Notes: generated from the letters alone by a model not told the origin. A stretch of DNA of 64,000 nucleotides from Prostheceraeus crozeri (GCA_907163375.1 CAJQUW010000616.1:83501-147500); one strand, 5' to 3'. Shown: positions 24,116-35,595, counted from the first letter of the stretch. Translations and numbers: made by a program.

Positions 24116-26602
24116 CATTTCAATTCACGATGCCCTTGAAGACGAAAAATTATGACCAAAATTCTCCTGTTGACATATTCTGATTTGGCTATGTGTAGGA
24201 AGTTGTAAAACTTAAAATTTATAATCATCCATCGAGCTATTCTTGAGAAAATTCAAAATTTGAATTTTAGTAGTAGTAGTATGATAGGTTGAAATATTAT
24301 AAATACCAATATCAAAATCCTCCAGAGAAACTGTTGTGACTTTCTGATTTGTCTATGTATATGGAGTTGCAAACAGCAAATCTTAAAACAATCCATCGAG
24401 CTATTTACGAGAAAATTCAAAATTTGAATTTTTATAGTAGTAGTATAAAAAGTAGTATTAAAATATCAAAAATATCAAAAACAATATTCTCCAGAGAAAC
24501 TGTTTTGACTTTCTGATTTGTCCATGTGTATGGATTTGCAAGCAAATAATTCCAATACAATCCATCGAGCTATTCACGAGAAAATTCAAATTTTGAATTC
24601 TATGACCAGATACAATAATTATGATGAATTCCTTCTTTTTGGTTTCATGAAATAGCTGACTACATGCAGTGCTGCTATTAAACCAGATGATGTTTTGCAT
24701 GTACGACTTACATGCAATGTTTGCTTGACTAATGTGACTGCTTTGCGTATTCTTGTAGGTCCTGATATGTAGAGTGCATTATTTACCATATACATGTGAC
24801 ATGCATTTTCTTTTTTTATTTGAAATGTGCATGCAATTAGCCATTTTTATTCAATTGAATTTACCTTTTAGCTACGCAAGCTGCGTTATGATAGCAACTT
24901 CATCAATTTACATCCTATGTACGAGGACTTATGTAGTATTTCTGTAAGACATAGATTTCTTTTCTACTTATGCCTATTTTACTGGTTTTAAGCTTTAGCT
25001 GTTCCTTCAAATTCAAAGCGTATTTTTCCTTAAAGGAAATTTGAATCTGAATCTGTCACTTGTCTTCAAAGCCCTTTACCCAAATCCTTGTATCCTTGCA
25101 TCCTTCTCATCATTGAAGAGAAAACAATAATGCTAGAATAATATAATTACAATTTGCCCAAACCATTAAAAAAAGATTACTCTCAACTCAAATGTTCTCA
25201 AATATGTCTGCTGTTGTAGACTGATACTGCGGAAAGAAGACGATTGCCAAAACTTGGATGCGATTAACTGATTTTGTACCGATTCCAAGTCTCAGAAAAG
25301 TCATAATGAGCTGCTTCAACCGACTGCTCACTCCACGGTCCTAAACCTGTTTTTTTCAATTTGCAAAAATCCGCAACATGGTGAAAAATACAATGAATTT
25401 TAGGCGTTACCGGGAGTTTCAGGCGCAGAAATGCTGCCTTGAATTCTCCAATTGACTTTTCATAGTCAGACGATAAATTTTGTCCGAAGCAAGATTCTTC
25501 GCAACGATTCAACGATTCAAATGCATGAATATAAATGTTTTGTTGGGATGGGCATAATGTACGAAGCTTCGAAATATTGTTCAGCAGTTTGCGACATCCG
25601 TTTCCGGCAAAACTTCCACCGTGATATCCTTCACGCTCAACACAACATTGCGCCGTCCATTCCGCAACGCCAGGCAAAACGCATCCAATTAACAAATGCA
25701 AACCTGGAGGTGGAATTACTTCCAAGAGTATCATATCTTCATGAAAGCCTTGAAGAATAGGCGGATGTGATGCATTGTCAAATTTCTTTGCTTGCGATTG
25801 ATTACGGCCATCTTCAACATATCTCCAAAAGTTGCTGTTCAAAGATCCAACCGTGCGATCTTCACCTCTTTCATGAAGCTGATTCCTATGTACATTGCAC
25901 CATGAGCACGGGTGGCAGCTACCATGGGCAATTATTCCGAGCAAAATACTCAGCAATTTTAGATCAGTAGCGATGCAGAAGTTCGAAGGATTGCTTTCTA
26001 TCAAAAGTCTCATATTCAAGGATGTCCACAAGCGTAAAACATTTTCGTAGTTTTCTTGGATGTTCGAGACCAATGCAATAATGAAGAGTTTCTTTACTCC
26101 GGAGTGCTTGAACTTGTTTGCTATTCCTTCACTATATGTCATGCAAGCTTTTGTTTCAGAATTTCTTGGATCAAAAATTGATAATGTGATTTCGAAGAAA
26201 CCACCTCCTCCATCAAGCCCAATTTTGTGGATCAAATTTGATCCCTGATCAAACATTCTTACCGATTCGATGTCTTCGATCAGATTATTCAATGAATTAC
26301 ATATTACTGCCGGCTTTTTCTCTTTACCCGTAATGACATCTTTTGATTTGGAAATGAAATATACATGTAGCTCAGTTATTGCAAAGAAATTGTCATACTT
26401 GCTGTCTATCAGTTTCAAGTTAGAGTACAGATTGCTTTCGATAGATGAACGTGATGAGCAAGCGGACCGTATGTGCGTCCCTAGTTTTCTGGTCTGTCTT
26501 CCGCTCAAATTCATTGACACTTGCATATCGGAAAGGCTCTGAGAACTAAACTGTGTCATTCTTGCATTGCTTTCTGTTGTCGGTGATAGGCAAAGGCTGG
26601 TA

Positions 26603-26789
26603 TGCATAAAAAGCCAACACTATCTGGGTTGAACTTCCTAGTGCTAGGCTGAAAATGTGCTTGCTAGGCTAGGAAGATGTCTATGCATACCAAATTTGAC
26701 TGAAAGAACTTTCTACCTAGGAAGTTATCAGTTTATCTAGGGAGTTCTATGAAAATCAAGCAAGCACTAGCCTAGTTTCTTTTTATGAA
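26603..26789. mobile_element. Small MITE with TA duplication inside transposon B
   Basis: Ends TGCATAAAAAG and, inverted, TTCATAAAAAG, flanked by TA at 26601-26602 and 26790-26791. Interior inverted words (CTAGCCTAGCAAGC and GCAAGCACTAGCCTAG) make it strongly self-pairing. 187 bp, no coding capacity. Confidence 0.6.
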
Positions 26790-26926
26790 TATCAGCCAAA
26801 GTTTCACAGAACTTCCCGACGTATTGCTTAGATCTAGCAATACTCCATCGTTGTCAGAAGCTCTCCTCTTCTCTCTAATGACTTTTGAGGCAAACCTTTC
26901 AGCAGTCTTTGGTGAACTTTGGGATG

Positions 26927-28264
26927 CAGTCCGTTTCATAAAAAGTGGATCATCCTAAAATTTGACTAAATCAAACATAAGTATGATACAGAAAACATTT
27001 TTCATGTTATTTCATGTCCCTAATATATTTAAATGTCCTTATATAATTTGATAAGCTATGATACAGCAACGGTTCTTAAGAAGCTAATATTTTGTGGCCC
27101 TACCCTTATTGTCAATGACATTACCAATTCGTCTAGGCATTGATTCGATGATATCGTTGATTTTTGACTGATCTAACTTTCTCCACTCTCTTTTTAACAG
27201 TGACGTAAGTTGTGATACGCCATCTGTAGGTAGCAGTCAACGACGAACGTTACGTTTTAGAATACTCCATACATTTTCTATGGGATTCAGATCAGGAGAA
27301 CGAGCTGGCCAAGATAATGTCCTAAGCCCTAATTGAGACTTGCATAAGATGATTTCGCCAGTGACAGTGACTCATTTTGCCCATCTGAGACGTCTTTTTG
27401 TATGCTGATCTGATAATTCGATCTGAGAGGGCCTCTTACAGCTCTTGAAATTCGACTCAATAAGTCTTCTACGAATAGTGGACTTAGAAATAGACGAGAG
27501 TAGTGCAGCCATCTCAGCTAACGAGAGACTTGGATCAACTTTAACAAATCTCAAAATTAGGCGGTCTCTACGTTTGGATGTTTTGCGTGGACGGCCAGAG
27601 CCCTCTTTACGACAGAGTCGAAATTCATCATTATGCCATCGATGCACATTTGTGTAAGGGACATTTAGTCGCTTGCTTGTAGCTCGCAAAGATAACCCTA
27701 GTTCTAGCAAGGCTGACACTTTGCCTTTTGTGAATGCGATCTCGTTATTGTTCATTTGTGCTTTGTATTGTTTTCAACCGGTAAGAGATACCCGGTAGAT
27801 TTCTAGCTGAAAGCAATCAGGAGTGCTGCCAACACCACCGCAACGAAGTCAGGAAGCTATGGAACATGAAGTCCAGTTAATCACATGTAGCAGTTACATT
27901 ATTGTTGATGAATAATGGTGCTATACTGGCTCTGATTGACCGATTTTCTTTATTTTTGTTTTGCTTGATAGCTTTTGGCTTGTAGAACAACATATTACAT
28001 AACAAAGGAAACAAATGTAATTTTATAAGAGTGAGGTATGATTTTGTGTAACATTGCTAAATGAAGATCAAATTATCTACTACTTTTTTATCTATAACAG
28101 GAAAACAACTCAATATTCATGCTTGAAATTTCCAACAACGATATTAGTAAGCACAACTGACATATCTTCCAAATTTCAGAGAAATTCGTTCGAGTTTGGC
28201 GGAGTTAGACAAAGTTGAAGTTAAGGCGATGTTTAAGGGTGATCCATTTTTTATGAAACAATCT
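26927..28264 (-). mobile_element. Internally deleted copy of the Tc1 element (copy 2)
   Basis: Nearly identical to 3308-4963, inverted. About 320 bp are missing: sequence equivalent to roughly 4217-4540 of copy 1 is gone, removing both catalytic aspartates. An intact 127-codon N-terminal frame (27755-27372) still encodes the DNA-binding helix-turn-helix pair, followed by the extreme C-terminal region. TA follows the right end (28265-28266); the left flank reads TG, presumably a mutated TA. It was inserted in the coding part of transposon B. Confidence 0.9.
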
Positions 28265-28279
28265 GTAAATTGTCATATA

Positions 28280-29651
28280 CAGATTGTCTCAAAACGAAGG
28301 AAAAAAGTTTTTCGTAAAAATGACGCACTTAAAATTACGCTATTTCAAAGACAATTACAGTTTTCGAATCTTCAGAAAATGAGGTTTTTTGTGATATACG
28401 ATTTATTACTTAACAAAACAAAAATCGCTTGATTTGAATGACTTTTAAAAAAGTAAGGTTTTAAGTTACAAAACGTCCTAAAAATGCTTTCCACCGGCTT
28501 GTAGCATCAAATCCACACGTCGTGGAAAAGAAGCAATGGCGCTTCTCAATTCTGCAACGGATATCCGTGAACATTCTTCTTGAATGCGATGTCGCAGATG
28601 CTCCATGCTTCTCGGACTTTGATAGTGAAAGACTCTAGCCTTCAGGGTTCCCCAAAACCAGTAATCCACTGGTGTGAGGTCTGGCGACCGTGATGGCCAA
28701 GTTCGTTCGCACTCTCTGGAGATTACGTGGTCAGCACCAAATGTCGCCTCCAAGTATCGCCGGACTTCAGTTGCATAATGAGCCGGAGCCCCGTCTTGCT
28801 TGAAAATTGTTGATTGTATCCTTCTTCTTCTACCCCAACTCGGGACGAATGTGGTTCTGCAACATTTCGAGATAATTTGCTGAATTCACCGTTTGGTCAA
28901 AGAAAAAAGGTTCGATGATGAATGAAGCATTGAATCCGATCCACACGCTTAACTTTTCGGGATGAAGGGGCTTGGTTAGAAATTCTCTAGGCTTTTCCTC
29001 ATTCCAGATCCGGCAATGATACCGACTGATAGCTCCATCGAGATGGAAGTAGGCTTCATCACTCCAGAAGATGTTAAGTAGGAGATCCTGGTTTCTCAAA
29101 AACCATTGTCCAAATTCAACTCGCTGATCAAATCAGCTGGTTGTAAGTCATGAAGCAGCTGAAGTCGATGAGGTCGCATGTGCTTCAGAATTTGATGAAG
29201 TGATGCAGCTGGAATGCCGGTCTGAATGATTGATGAAAGCTGACTACAAGAATTGATCGGTCACGTCAGTCATTGATCGAGAGAGGCATGTGCAAAAGCT
29301 ACGTCACAGCTGTACTCGACTGCAAGGACAAGCAACAATGAATGATCGAAGGGAACAGAAATCATGCCCGCCTCATACAAAGACCATGCTTGAACCGTTG
29401 AAACGTTACTGACAAAAGGAAGAACAAAGCATGTTGATGCTATTGTGAAGATTTGATGCTACAAGCCGGTGGAAGGCATTTTGAGGACGTCATTCAAATC
29501 AAGCGATTTTTGTTTTGTTAAGTAATAGATCGTATATCACAAAAAACCTCATTTTCTGAAGATTCGAAAACTGTAATTGTCTTTGCAATAGCGTAATTTT
29601 AAGTGCGTCATTTTTACGAAAAACTTTTTTCCTTCGTTTTGAGACAACCTG
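28280..29651 (-). mobile_element. mariner-type element with unusually long terminal inverted repeats
   Basis: TA flanks at 28278-28279 and 29652-29653. Ends CAGATTGTCTCAAAACGAAG and, inverted, CAGGTTGTCTCAAAACGAAG, with inverted identity continuing for about 165 bp. After a short unmatched block it resumes as the inverted copy of the transposase C-terminus (29447-29480 versus 28485-28512). Minus-strand coding shows LNIFWSDEAYFHLDG, KQDGAPAHYATEVRRYLEA and SRSPDLTPVDYWFWG, an IS630/mariner-group DDxD catalytic core with about 42 residues between the second and third Asp, ending MLQAGGKHF. The N-terminal DNA-binding part is only partly recognisable, so the copy looks non-functional. It lies inside transposon B. 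Confidence 0.85.
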
Positions 29652-30250
29652 TATATCAGCTTTGCCACATCGATGGGATATCCTTATTCCGATATAACCC
29701 AAGCAGAGAGGACACAGTACAATCGGTGTTGGTTTGACTGGACGTTGTCTCAGTTGATGTTGACGGCCTGCCAACATGGCTTTTCTTCAACCCAAAATTG
29801 TTTACTGAACTGATATTGCTTCTTGCTACTTCGCAAACGGTGCATGAACAATAATCTGGCTCACATGTGCGAGTGGCATACGTTCTGGATAGGGAGGAAT
29901 AGTCAAGCACTTCTATGTTAGAGCCGAAGTTTTGCTTTGCATACTGTTCCAGTTTCAATCTACACGTTGAACAAATCGCTGTGGGAAGCCGATCATCATT
30001 TAGTTCGTTGCCAGTAAAAATGTACTCTTTAATGAAATCATGTATCCTTGGTAATTTGTCGTATTTCTTTAGCTTTGTTCATACACAGGATGCAAACAAC
30101 TCGACGACATTCCTCGTGTGATATACGTTTTGTTCGATGGGCCATGATTGTTCAGTTCAATATGCAGATACGGTCGTCGTACAATGTCCTCCAGGAGTCA
30201 GAACAAAATGGTCAGGAAAGATAATGACAGCAACCTGACAGAGGCACTGC

Positions 30251-33200
30251 CACGGTGGGTTTTTAACTCGAAAAAGTGAGAAAAGAATGACCATCCAATC
30301 TGTTGCCATTTTTTACTAAAGTAGCAATATCTGATCATTTTAAGACAAAAACGAAAATCTTTTAACGGTGTCTTTCTGACATAAATGCAAAAAATGCTTT
30401 TTATACTACTTATAAAACTATTTTTGTACAAATGTTAAAAATTAGTGACTTCTATTCAATATAAACCCCTATTTTGGCTCATACGATGAATATTTATTCA
30501 ATTCTGTATAATGGAGTGTGTTTCAGCAACCAAACTCATTAAAAAATTAAATAATTCCTCTCCATACTACTTATATGGTGTTGAAATGAATGAATATGAG
30601 AATTGTACTACAACAGTGCTAATTTCATCTGCTAAAGTATTCTAGTGCACTTCTGTGCAGCAATCAGTCTTATTGTATCGTTGGTGACCCTTCTATTGCC
30701 AATTCACTTATCATTGAAAGCTGTGTTTCAGCAACCTCACTCATTAAAAAAATCAACGAGTCTCCGAAGGAGACGAGTGCATTAAGTCTATGAACGAGGA
30801 CTTTCCAAGTATAAAGTCAGATATCTGTGATGTATCACAATTTAAATACCGTAAGTGTACATTATCGTTTAAAGTACTGTTTTTTCGTTTAAAGTACTGT
30901 TTTTAGGACATGACATAGCTGCGAAAGACTTGAATTACATGGAATCGTACCACAGATAGGCATATAAATCAAAGATACATGTGAGCAAATCTCGAAATAA
31001 AGTCCTCATTCCTCTTCTTTCAATGACGCCTTATGAAGATTGATTGTGTCAGATCAGTGGTTGTGTTTTTGAAATTGTCTGACGTAGATATCTATGAAAC
31101 TTATGCATACGAGTCGTTCATCTCGATTCATAGATATTTCAATCGTTTTCAATCTTCGATCTTCTGTGGTAACGTGTAAGCATCATATTAGCTAAATTCA
31201 GTGCTTGTAATCGATCTTGATGCAAAACTGTTCAACTGATTGTCTTTCTTTCATCCTTTGCTTTCATCGCATCGTTGAGGAATGCCGAACTCTGCTAAAT
31301 CGCATGATCAAAATCGCCAGACTCTGTCTTCTTTGCCTCGGTAAATCTAAAGACATGGGCCTTATCAACATCAAACATAGTGAGATTATCAACGAGCACA
31401 TCATGCAATACGACATAGAAGACAACCGCTTACCAAATGCTATCTGCTCAACGTGTCGAGTTGTTGTTTTGAACTACGGGCGTGGTAATTTCAAACGTCG
31501 CCTAGCTGTCGCCGATAATTCCGTAATGGCCGGCGCACCTCCATTGACCCGTTCGAATTCGACTTGTCCATGTGCTTTGTGCAACCTTGCTTCTGCAAGC
31601 ATCAATCCGTCGTCTACATTATCTACGAAAAATCGTCGCGGACGGCCATCATTGAGTGAGTTGCCGGAGAATGTGGAACATCAGGCTACTGTGAGTCTCT
31701 GCTCCGAATATCTGTCAACTGTTGCGAAAGGTGTCGAACACAAGTGCTGTGAAGCATCTAGGCAGAAAAACATTCAACGCTTAATCGATAACAGCCATCA
31801 AAATACCAAGGAGCAAGTTGTCTCGAGAGTTATCAAAGATAAGCTGGAATCTCCAAAGACGTCTGTAAGACTGTCTACTGGTGGCCGTCGTGTAGAAGCA
31901 GCTGGTGCGGCGGCAATCCAGTCTACGTCACCGCAACTGATTTCTGCACATGGCATGTCCATGATGCAAGTGGACTTAAACTTGTCCACAAACAAGACTT
32001 TAGCTATTGCACATCACATCCGAAGTTCTTCTCGCCGGAGAGGAGCTGTCGAGTCCGACTTGAAATCGAAATTGAGACAGCGGAATCATCTTCTTGATGA
32101 GTACTTCGATGTGGTGACGACAACGGACTTCAAGGACAGAGATGGATCTATCCAACAACAACCAACGATTTATTGCTGTGATTTGAACGGACTACTCCAC
32201 CGTATACAAGAAGAACGGAACATCCCAGCCGATGATTTGACCGTCAAGATTGTTATTGACGGTGGAGGCGGCTTCTTGAAGGTATGCCTCACGGTACTCA
32301 GCAGCGACTCGTTGCTTCAAGAGCGTCGACGTATGCCCTACGTGCAAGGAGCATCGAAGAACTGCAAAGAGACAAGCGTGAAAAAAATCTTCTTGATCGC
32401 CATTGTTCCAATTGTTTATGAAACATACAGGAACATACTTCAGCTGTGGGTACTCTTGAAATTAAAGGACGTTCTCTGCGACAAGATGATCGTGTCAGCA
32501 GACTTGAAGCATGGCAACGTCATATTCGGGTCGAATACTCACAGTTCGTCGCATCCTTTCTGCTGGTGCACCGTCGACAAAGCGAACTTGGCACTTCTAA
32601 CAATGGCACTTTGAGAACTCTTGGCAGGGTTGCCGATCAATATTGGATGTGGCAGGCAGCAGGCGCTGTCCCCAGCTCAGCCAAGCATTACGAAAACTGA
32701 GTCCATACATCCCTTGTCAAAGGTGAGTTTCAGACATTGATCATCGATATTTATCCACCACCTGAGCTCCACCTGATGTTTGGGCGTGGTGAATCATCTA
32801 TACAAGGCCACCGAGCAAGAGTGGGCAGGAGTACGTCACTGGGCTGAGATATGCCATGTGGAGAGACAGGCGTACCAGGGAGGATCGTTTGACGGCAACA
32901 GCTGCCGCACGTTGCTGAAGAATGTTGACCACCTTCAGTCTATGTGTCCGCTTCAAGTCTTGAAATTCGTCAAAACTCTGCGCGATTTCAATCAAGTTGT
33001 GTCCGCTTGCTTTGGGGCGGAATTAAATGTAGACTGTTTCGCAAAGTACATCCACGATTTCAAAGAGAGCTTTGGACTTGGGGATACCAGTGACACTCAA
33101 GACACATTGTGTGTTTTACCATGTGGAGGAGTATTGCCGAAGAAATAATTAGTCGCTCGGCCGTTCGTCAGAGCAGTCCTTGGAAGCTGTCCATAGTGAC

Positions 33201-33891
33201 TTCAAGTCAACTTGGACGAAGTACAAGGTCTCACGTGATCATCCTGACTATCTATCTGCCCTATTACGCGCTGTTCGTGAATACAACAGCCAGCATATTT
33301 AGGAAATGTTTTTCTCATGGTTGCTATTTTGCATGTGTGAATTTCATTGCTACACGCGAGCCCGTTTATCTGGCATTTTTCAGAGAATGAAGTAATTTTT
33401 GATTTGTGGATTACGTTTTAGCTTTCAATGATAAGTGAATTGGCAATAGAAGGGTCACCAACGATACAATAAGACTGATTACTGTACAGAAGTGCACTAG
33501 AATACTTTAGCAGATGAAATTAGCACTGTTGTAGTACAATTCTCATATTCATTCATTTCAACACCATATAAGTAGTATGGAGAGGAATTATTTAATTTTT
33601 TAAATGAGTTTGGTTGCTGAAACACACTCCATTATACAGAATTGAATAAATATTCATCGTATGAGCCAAAATAGGGGTTTATATTGAATAGAAGTCACTA
33701 ATTTTTAACATTTGTAAAAAATAGTTTTATAAGTAGTATAAAAAGCATTTTTTGCATTTATGTCAGAAAGACACCGTTAAAAGATTTTCGTTTTTGTCTT
33801 AAAATGATCAGATATTGCTACTTTAGTAAAAAATGGCAACAGATTGGATGGTCATTCTTTTCTCACTTTTTCGAATTTAAAACCCACCGTG
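30251..33891 (+). mobile_element. Transposon A: unplaced DNA transposon with 471-bp inverted repeats and 5-bp TSD
   Basis: The left repeat 30251-30721 and right repeat 33421-33891 are inverted copies, nearly identical over 471 bp, starting CACGGTGGGTTTT. Flanking ACTGC at 30246-30250 and 33892-33896 is a perfect 5-bp target duplication. The target is the region upstream of the transposon B gene, so A is younger than B. One gene (31220-33303, plus strand) lies between the repeats and is homologous to the B protein. A 21-bp tandem duplication (CGTTTAAAGTACTG) lies at 30866-30905. Total length 3,641 bp. Confidence 0.9.
31220..33303 (+). pseudogene. Putative transposase of transposon A (unplaced family)
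   Basis: A 464-codon open stretch from 31220 begins with a Cys-rich module (ARLCLLCLGKSK, AICSTCRV, CPCALCNLAS). A basic SSRRRGAVESDLKSKLRQR segment follows, then VKIVIDGGGGFLKVCLTVL, KKIFLIAIVPIVYETYRNIL, VSADLKHGNVIFG and SSSHPFCWCTVDKANL, to 32614. Downstream frames continue the homology with B: DIYPPPELHLMF, CHVERQAYQGGSFDGNSCRT, HCVFYHVEEYC, SEQSLEAVHSDF, KVSRDHPDYLSALLRAVREY, ending at 33303. A frame change near 32590, a stop near 32698 and another frame change near 33085 interrupt it. Candidate acidic triad as in B. Probably a cut-and-paste transposase; unproven. Confidence 0.7.
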
Positions 33892-34759
33892 ACTGCACTT
33901 CTTCAATCAATTAGTGAACAGTGGATCAATGGCGTGAACTCTATGCCGCAACAATGGAAGGACCAAGTTACATGTATTTGCGCAGCTGTTGATGAATCAT
34001 GCCGTGAACATTCTTTTGACATTTTTAATACAAAGAATGATCAGAGGTAATTTGATATAAGCAAACTTGAACAATAACACGATCGCAAAGATGAAAATGT
34101 TTTGATTGAATCTAACTAAATTCTACATGATCAATTTACAATCAATGAATTATTATGTCGTTCATGATGATGAAGCACAGAGCTAGGATGCATACATACC
34201 GGCAAAGGTCAAGTAAATTGTGAACACATGTCCACTCTTGGATCGCTTTGAGACAAGCAAAATTGTATCGCACATGTGCCATTTGAATTCACAATGTCAT
34301 TACAGCTTGTAAAAATTGATATCCCAATACTAGACATTATATCACTATATACTAGATATCAACGAGTTCATTCATAACTTAGCTTTAATCGAAATTTCGT
34401 GAATAGTTTTCCAACAATTTGCAATAATGCAATGTGTTATACTACTTGGAAATTTGAATTTTCTCGTGAATAGCTCGATGGATTGTATTGAAATTATTTG
34501 CTTGCAACTCCATACACATGGACAAATCACAAAGTCAAAACAGTTTCTCTCGAGAATTTTGTTTTCTATATTTTTTATATTTTAACTTATCATACTACTA
34601 CTACTACTAAAATTCAAATTTTGAATTTTCTCGAGAATAGCTCGATGGATGATTTTAAATTTTACGTTTTACAACTTCCTACACATAGCTAAATCAGAAT
34701 ATGTCAACAGTTTTTCTGGAGAATTTTGGTCATAATTTTTCGCCTTCAAGGGCACCGTG

Positions 34760-34964
34760 ACAAAATCGCCTAATCATATTCACAGTTGGATTATACAGAT
34801 TGGTGAAACCGGTTTGGGCAGTCTTTCGAGTTTTTCTTTGATTGATTCCGAGGGACATTATCTTATCTATATTCAGTCCATTTTTGAACATTCTCTAATT
34901 TCTATATATATTTATATATATATATATAAAATAAATAATAGATGTAATTGAAAATGGATAAAAC
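34760..34964. other. Right flank of transposon B
   Basis: If B inserted into the Penelope-like element, this is the PLE's 5' continuation (minus strand). A TA-rich run occurs at 34904-34928. No gene is called. Confidence 0.4.
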
Positions 34965-35157
34965 TATAAAGTGAAATTAAATCACACGTAGAAAGTAAAA
35001 GGAAAAACCAACACTGAACTACGATGTATTTTGATTTTGAATACATTCATTTAGCCCTTGATAAGCCTGCAAGCCAGGCAGAAACCGGTCGGGCTCTATC
35101 TGAACATTTGTTGGTTTTTCCTTTTACTTTCTACGTGTGATTTAATTTCACTTTATA
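34965..35157. repeat. PLE-type terminal hairpin enclosing a hammerhead-like motif
   Basis: 34965-35012 and 35110-35157 are perfect inverted copies of 48 bases (starting TATAAAGTGAAATTAAATCA). They enclose a 97-base loop that contains the hammerhead-like motif at 35053-35095. A TA microsatellite follows on the right. Confidence 0.75.
35053..35095 (+). ncRNA. Hammerhead-like ribozyme motif (PLE type)
   Basis: AGCCC/GGGCT stem I, TTGATAA in the CUGAUGA position, stem II GCCTG-CAAG-CCAGGC, then AGAAACCGGTC with the tiny stem III and a GUC cleavage triplet. Best-formed of the copies in the window. Penelope-like retroelements are known to encode such hammerheads in their terminal repeats. Confidence 0.55.
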
Positions 35158-35595
35158 TATATATATATACAACATGTCGATATTCATTGCATTGTCGGAA
35201 TTCTTTTATTTAAAGAGAAAATGAACATTTAGCTACTTATCTAGTGCATTCAAAAAGTATTTTTTGGATATGTAGCAATATGAATTTAAATGTGCATAAT
35301 TAAGTATCTAAATAATCTATTATTAACAATTAGCATCATTATGTCATCGCGCTGCCTATGCATATAATCGTAAAAACCTGCTTATTTCAAGGAATGAATT
35401 AATTAATTAAAGTAATGTAGATCCATGTACGTCTGAGTTTGATACACTCAACAACGTAATGATCCAACATTCACTTGAAACTCAAAATGAGATTTGTCAT
35501 TTTTATGATTACCATTTCAAGTTTTAGGACCGAATTCTTCAAGAATAGGCGGAAATACGACATTCTTCGCAACCGGTAGCTTGGCCGAATTGCTG

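Larger units (their letters stand above)
25198..30146 (-). pseudogene. Putative transposase of transposon B, split by insertions
   Basis: The N-terminal segment starts MAHRTKRISHEECRR near 30146, followed by CILCMNKAKE, LPTAICSTCR and CEPDYCSCTVCEVARS, a Cys-rich metal-binding module. Coding continues beyond the nested elements and has a 447-codon open stretch (26607-25264) with DMQVSMNLS, HKIGLDGGGGFFEITLSIFD, KKLFIIALVSNIQENYENVL, CIATDLKLLSILLG, HGSCHPCSWCNVH, VIPPPGLHLLIGCV, GNGCRKLLNNI, TPKIHCIFHHVADFCKL and GLGPWSEQSVEAAHYDF, ending YNSRHI with a stop at 25198. Candidate acidic catalytic residues are Asp of DGGGG, Asp of ATDLK and Glu of SEQSVE. Homologous along its length to the protein of transposon A. 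The family is not recognised. Broken by three insertions plus frame changes. Confidence 0.72.
24126..34759 (-). mobile_element. Transposon B: unplaced DNA transposon family, host of nested insertions
   Basis: Left end CACGATGCCCTTGAAGACG and right end (read inward) CACGGTGCCCTTGAAGGCG are inverted copies. The inverted homology continues for hundreds of bases (24126-24600 versus 34440-34759). Each arm contains a roughly 150-bp unit recurring around ATCCATCGAGCTATT, three units on the left and two on the right. One gene lies between them on the minus strand (25198-30146). Insertions inside B are a MITE (26603-26789), a deleted Tc1 (26927-28264), a mariner-type element (28280-29651) and transposon A (30251-33891). 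Without them B would be about 4.1 kb. The flanks CAATT and ACAAA do not match, so the target duplication is unresolved. Confidence 0.78.

Noticed and set aside
33897-34050. Plus-strand coding segment right of transposon A (SISEQWINGVNSMPQQWKDQ)
   Set aside because: Protein-like appearance but it lies in the upstream region of transposon B on the opposite strand, with no family match.
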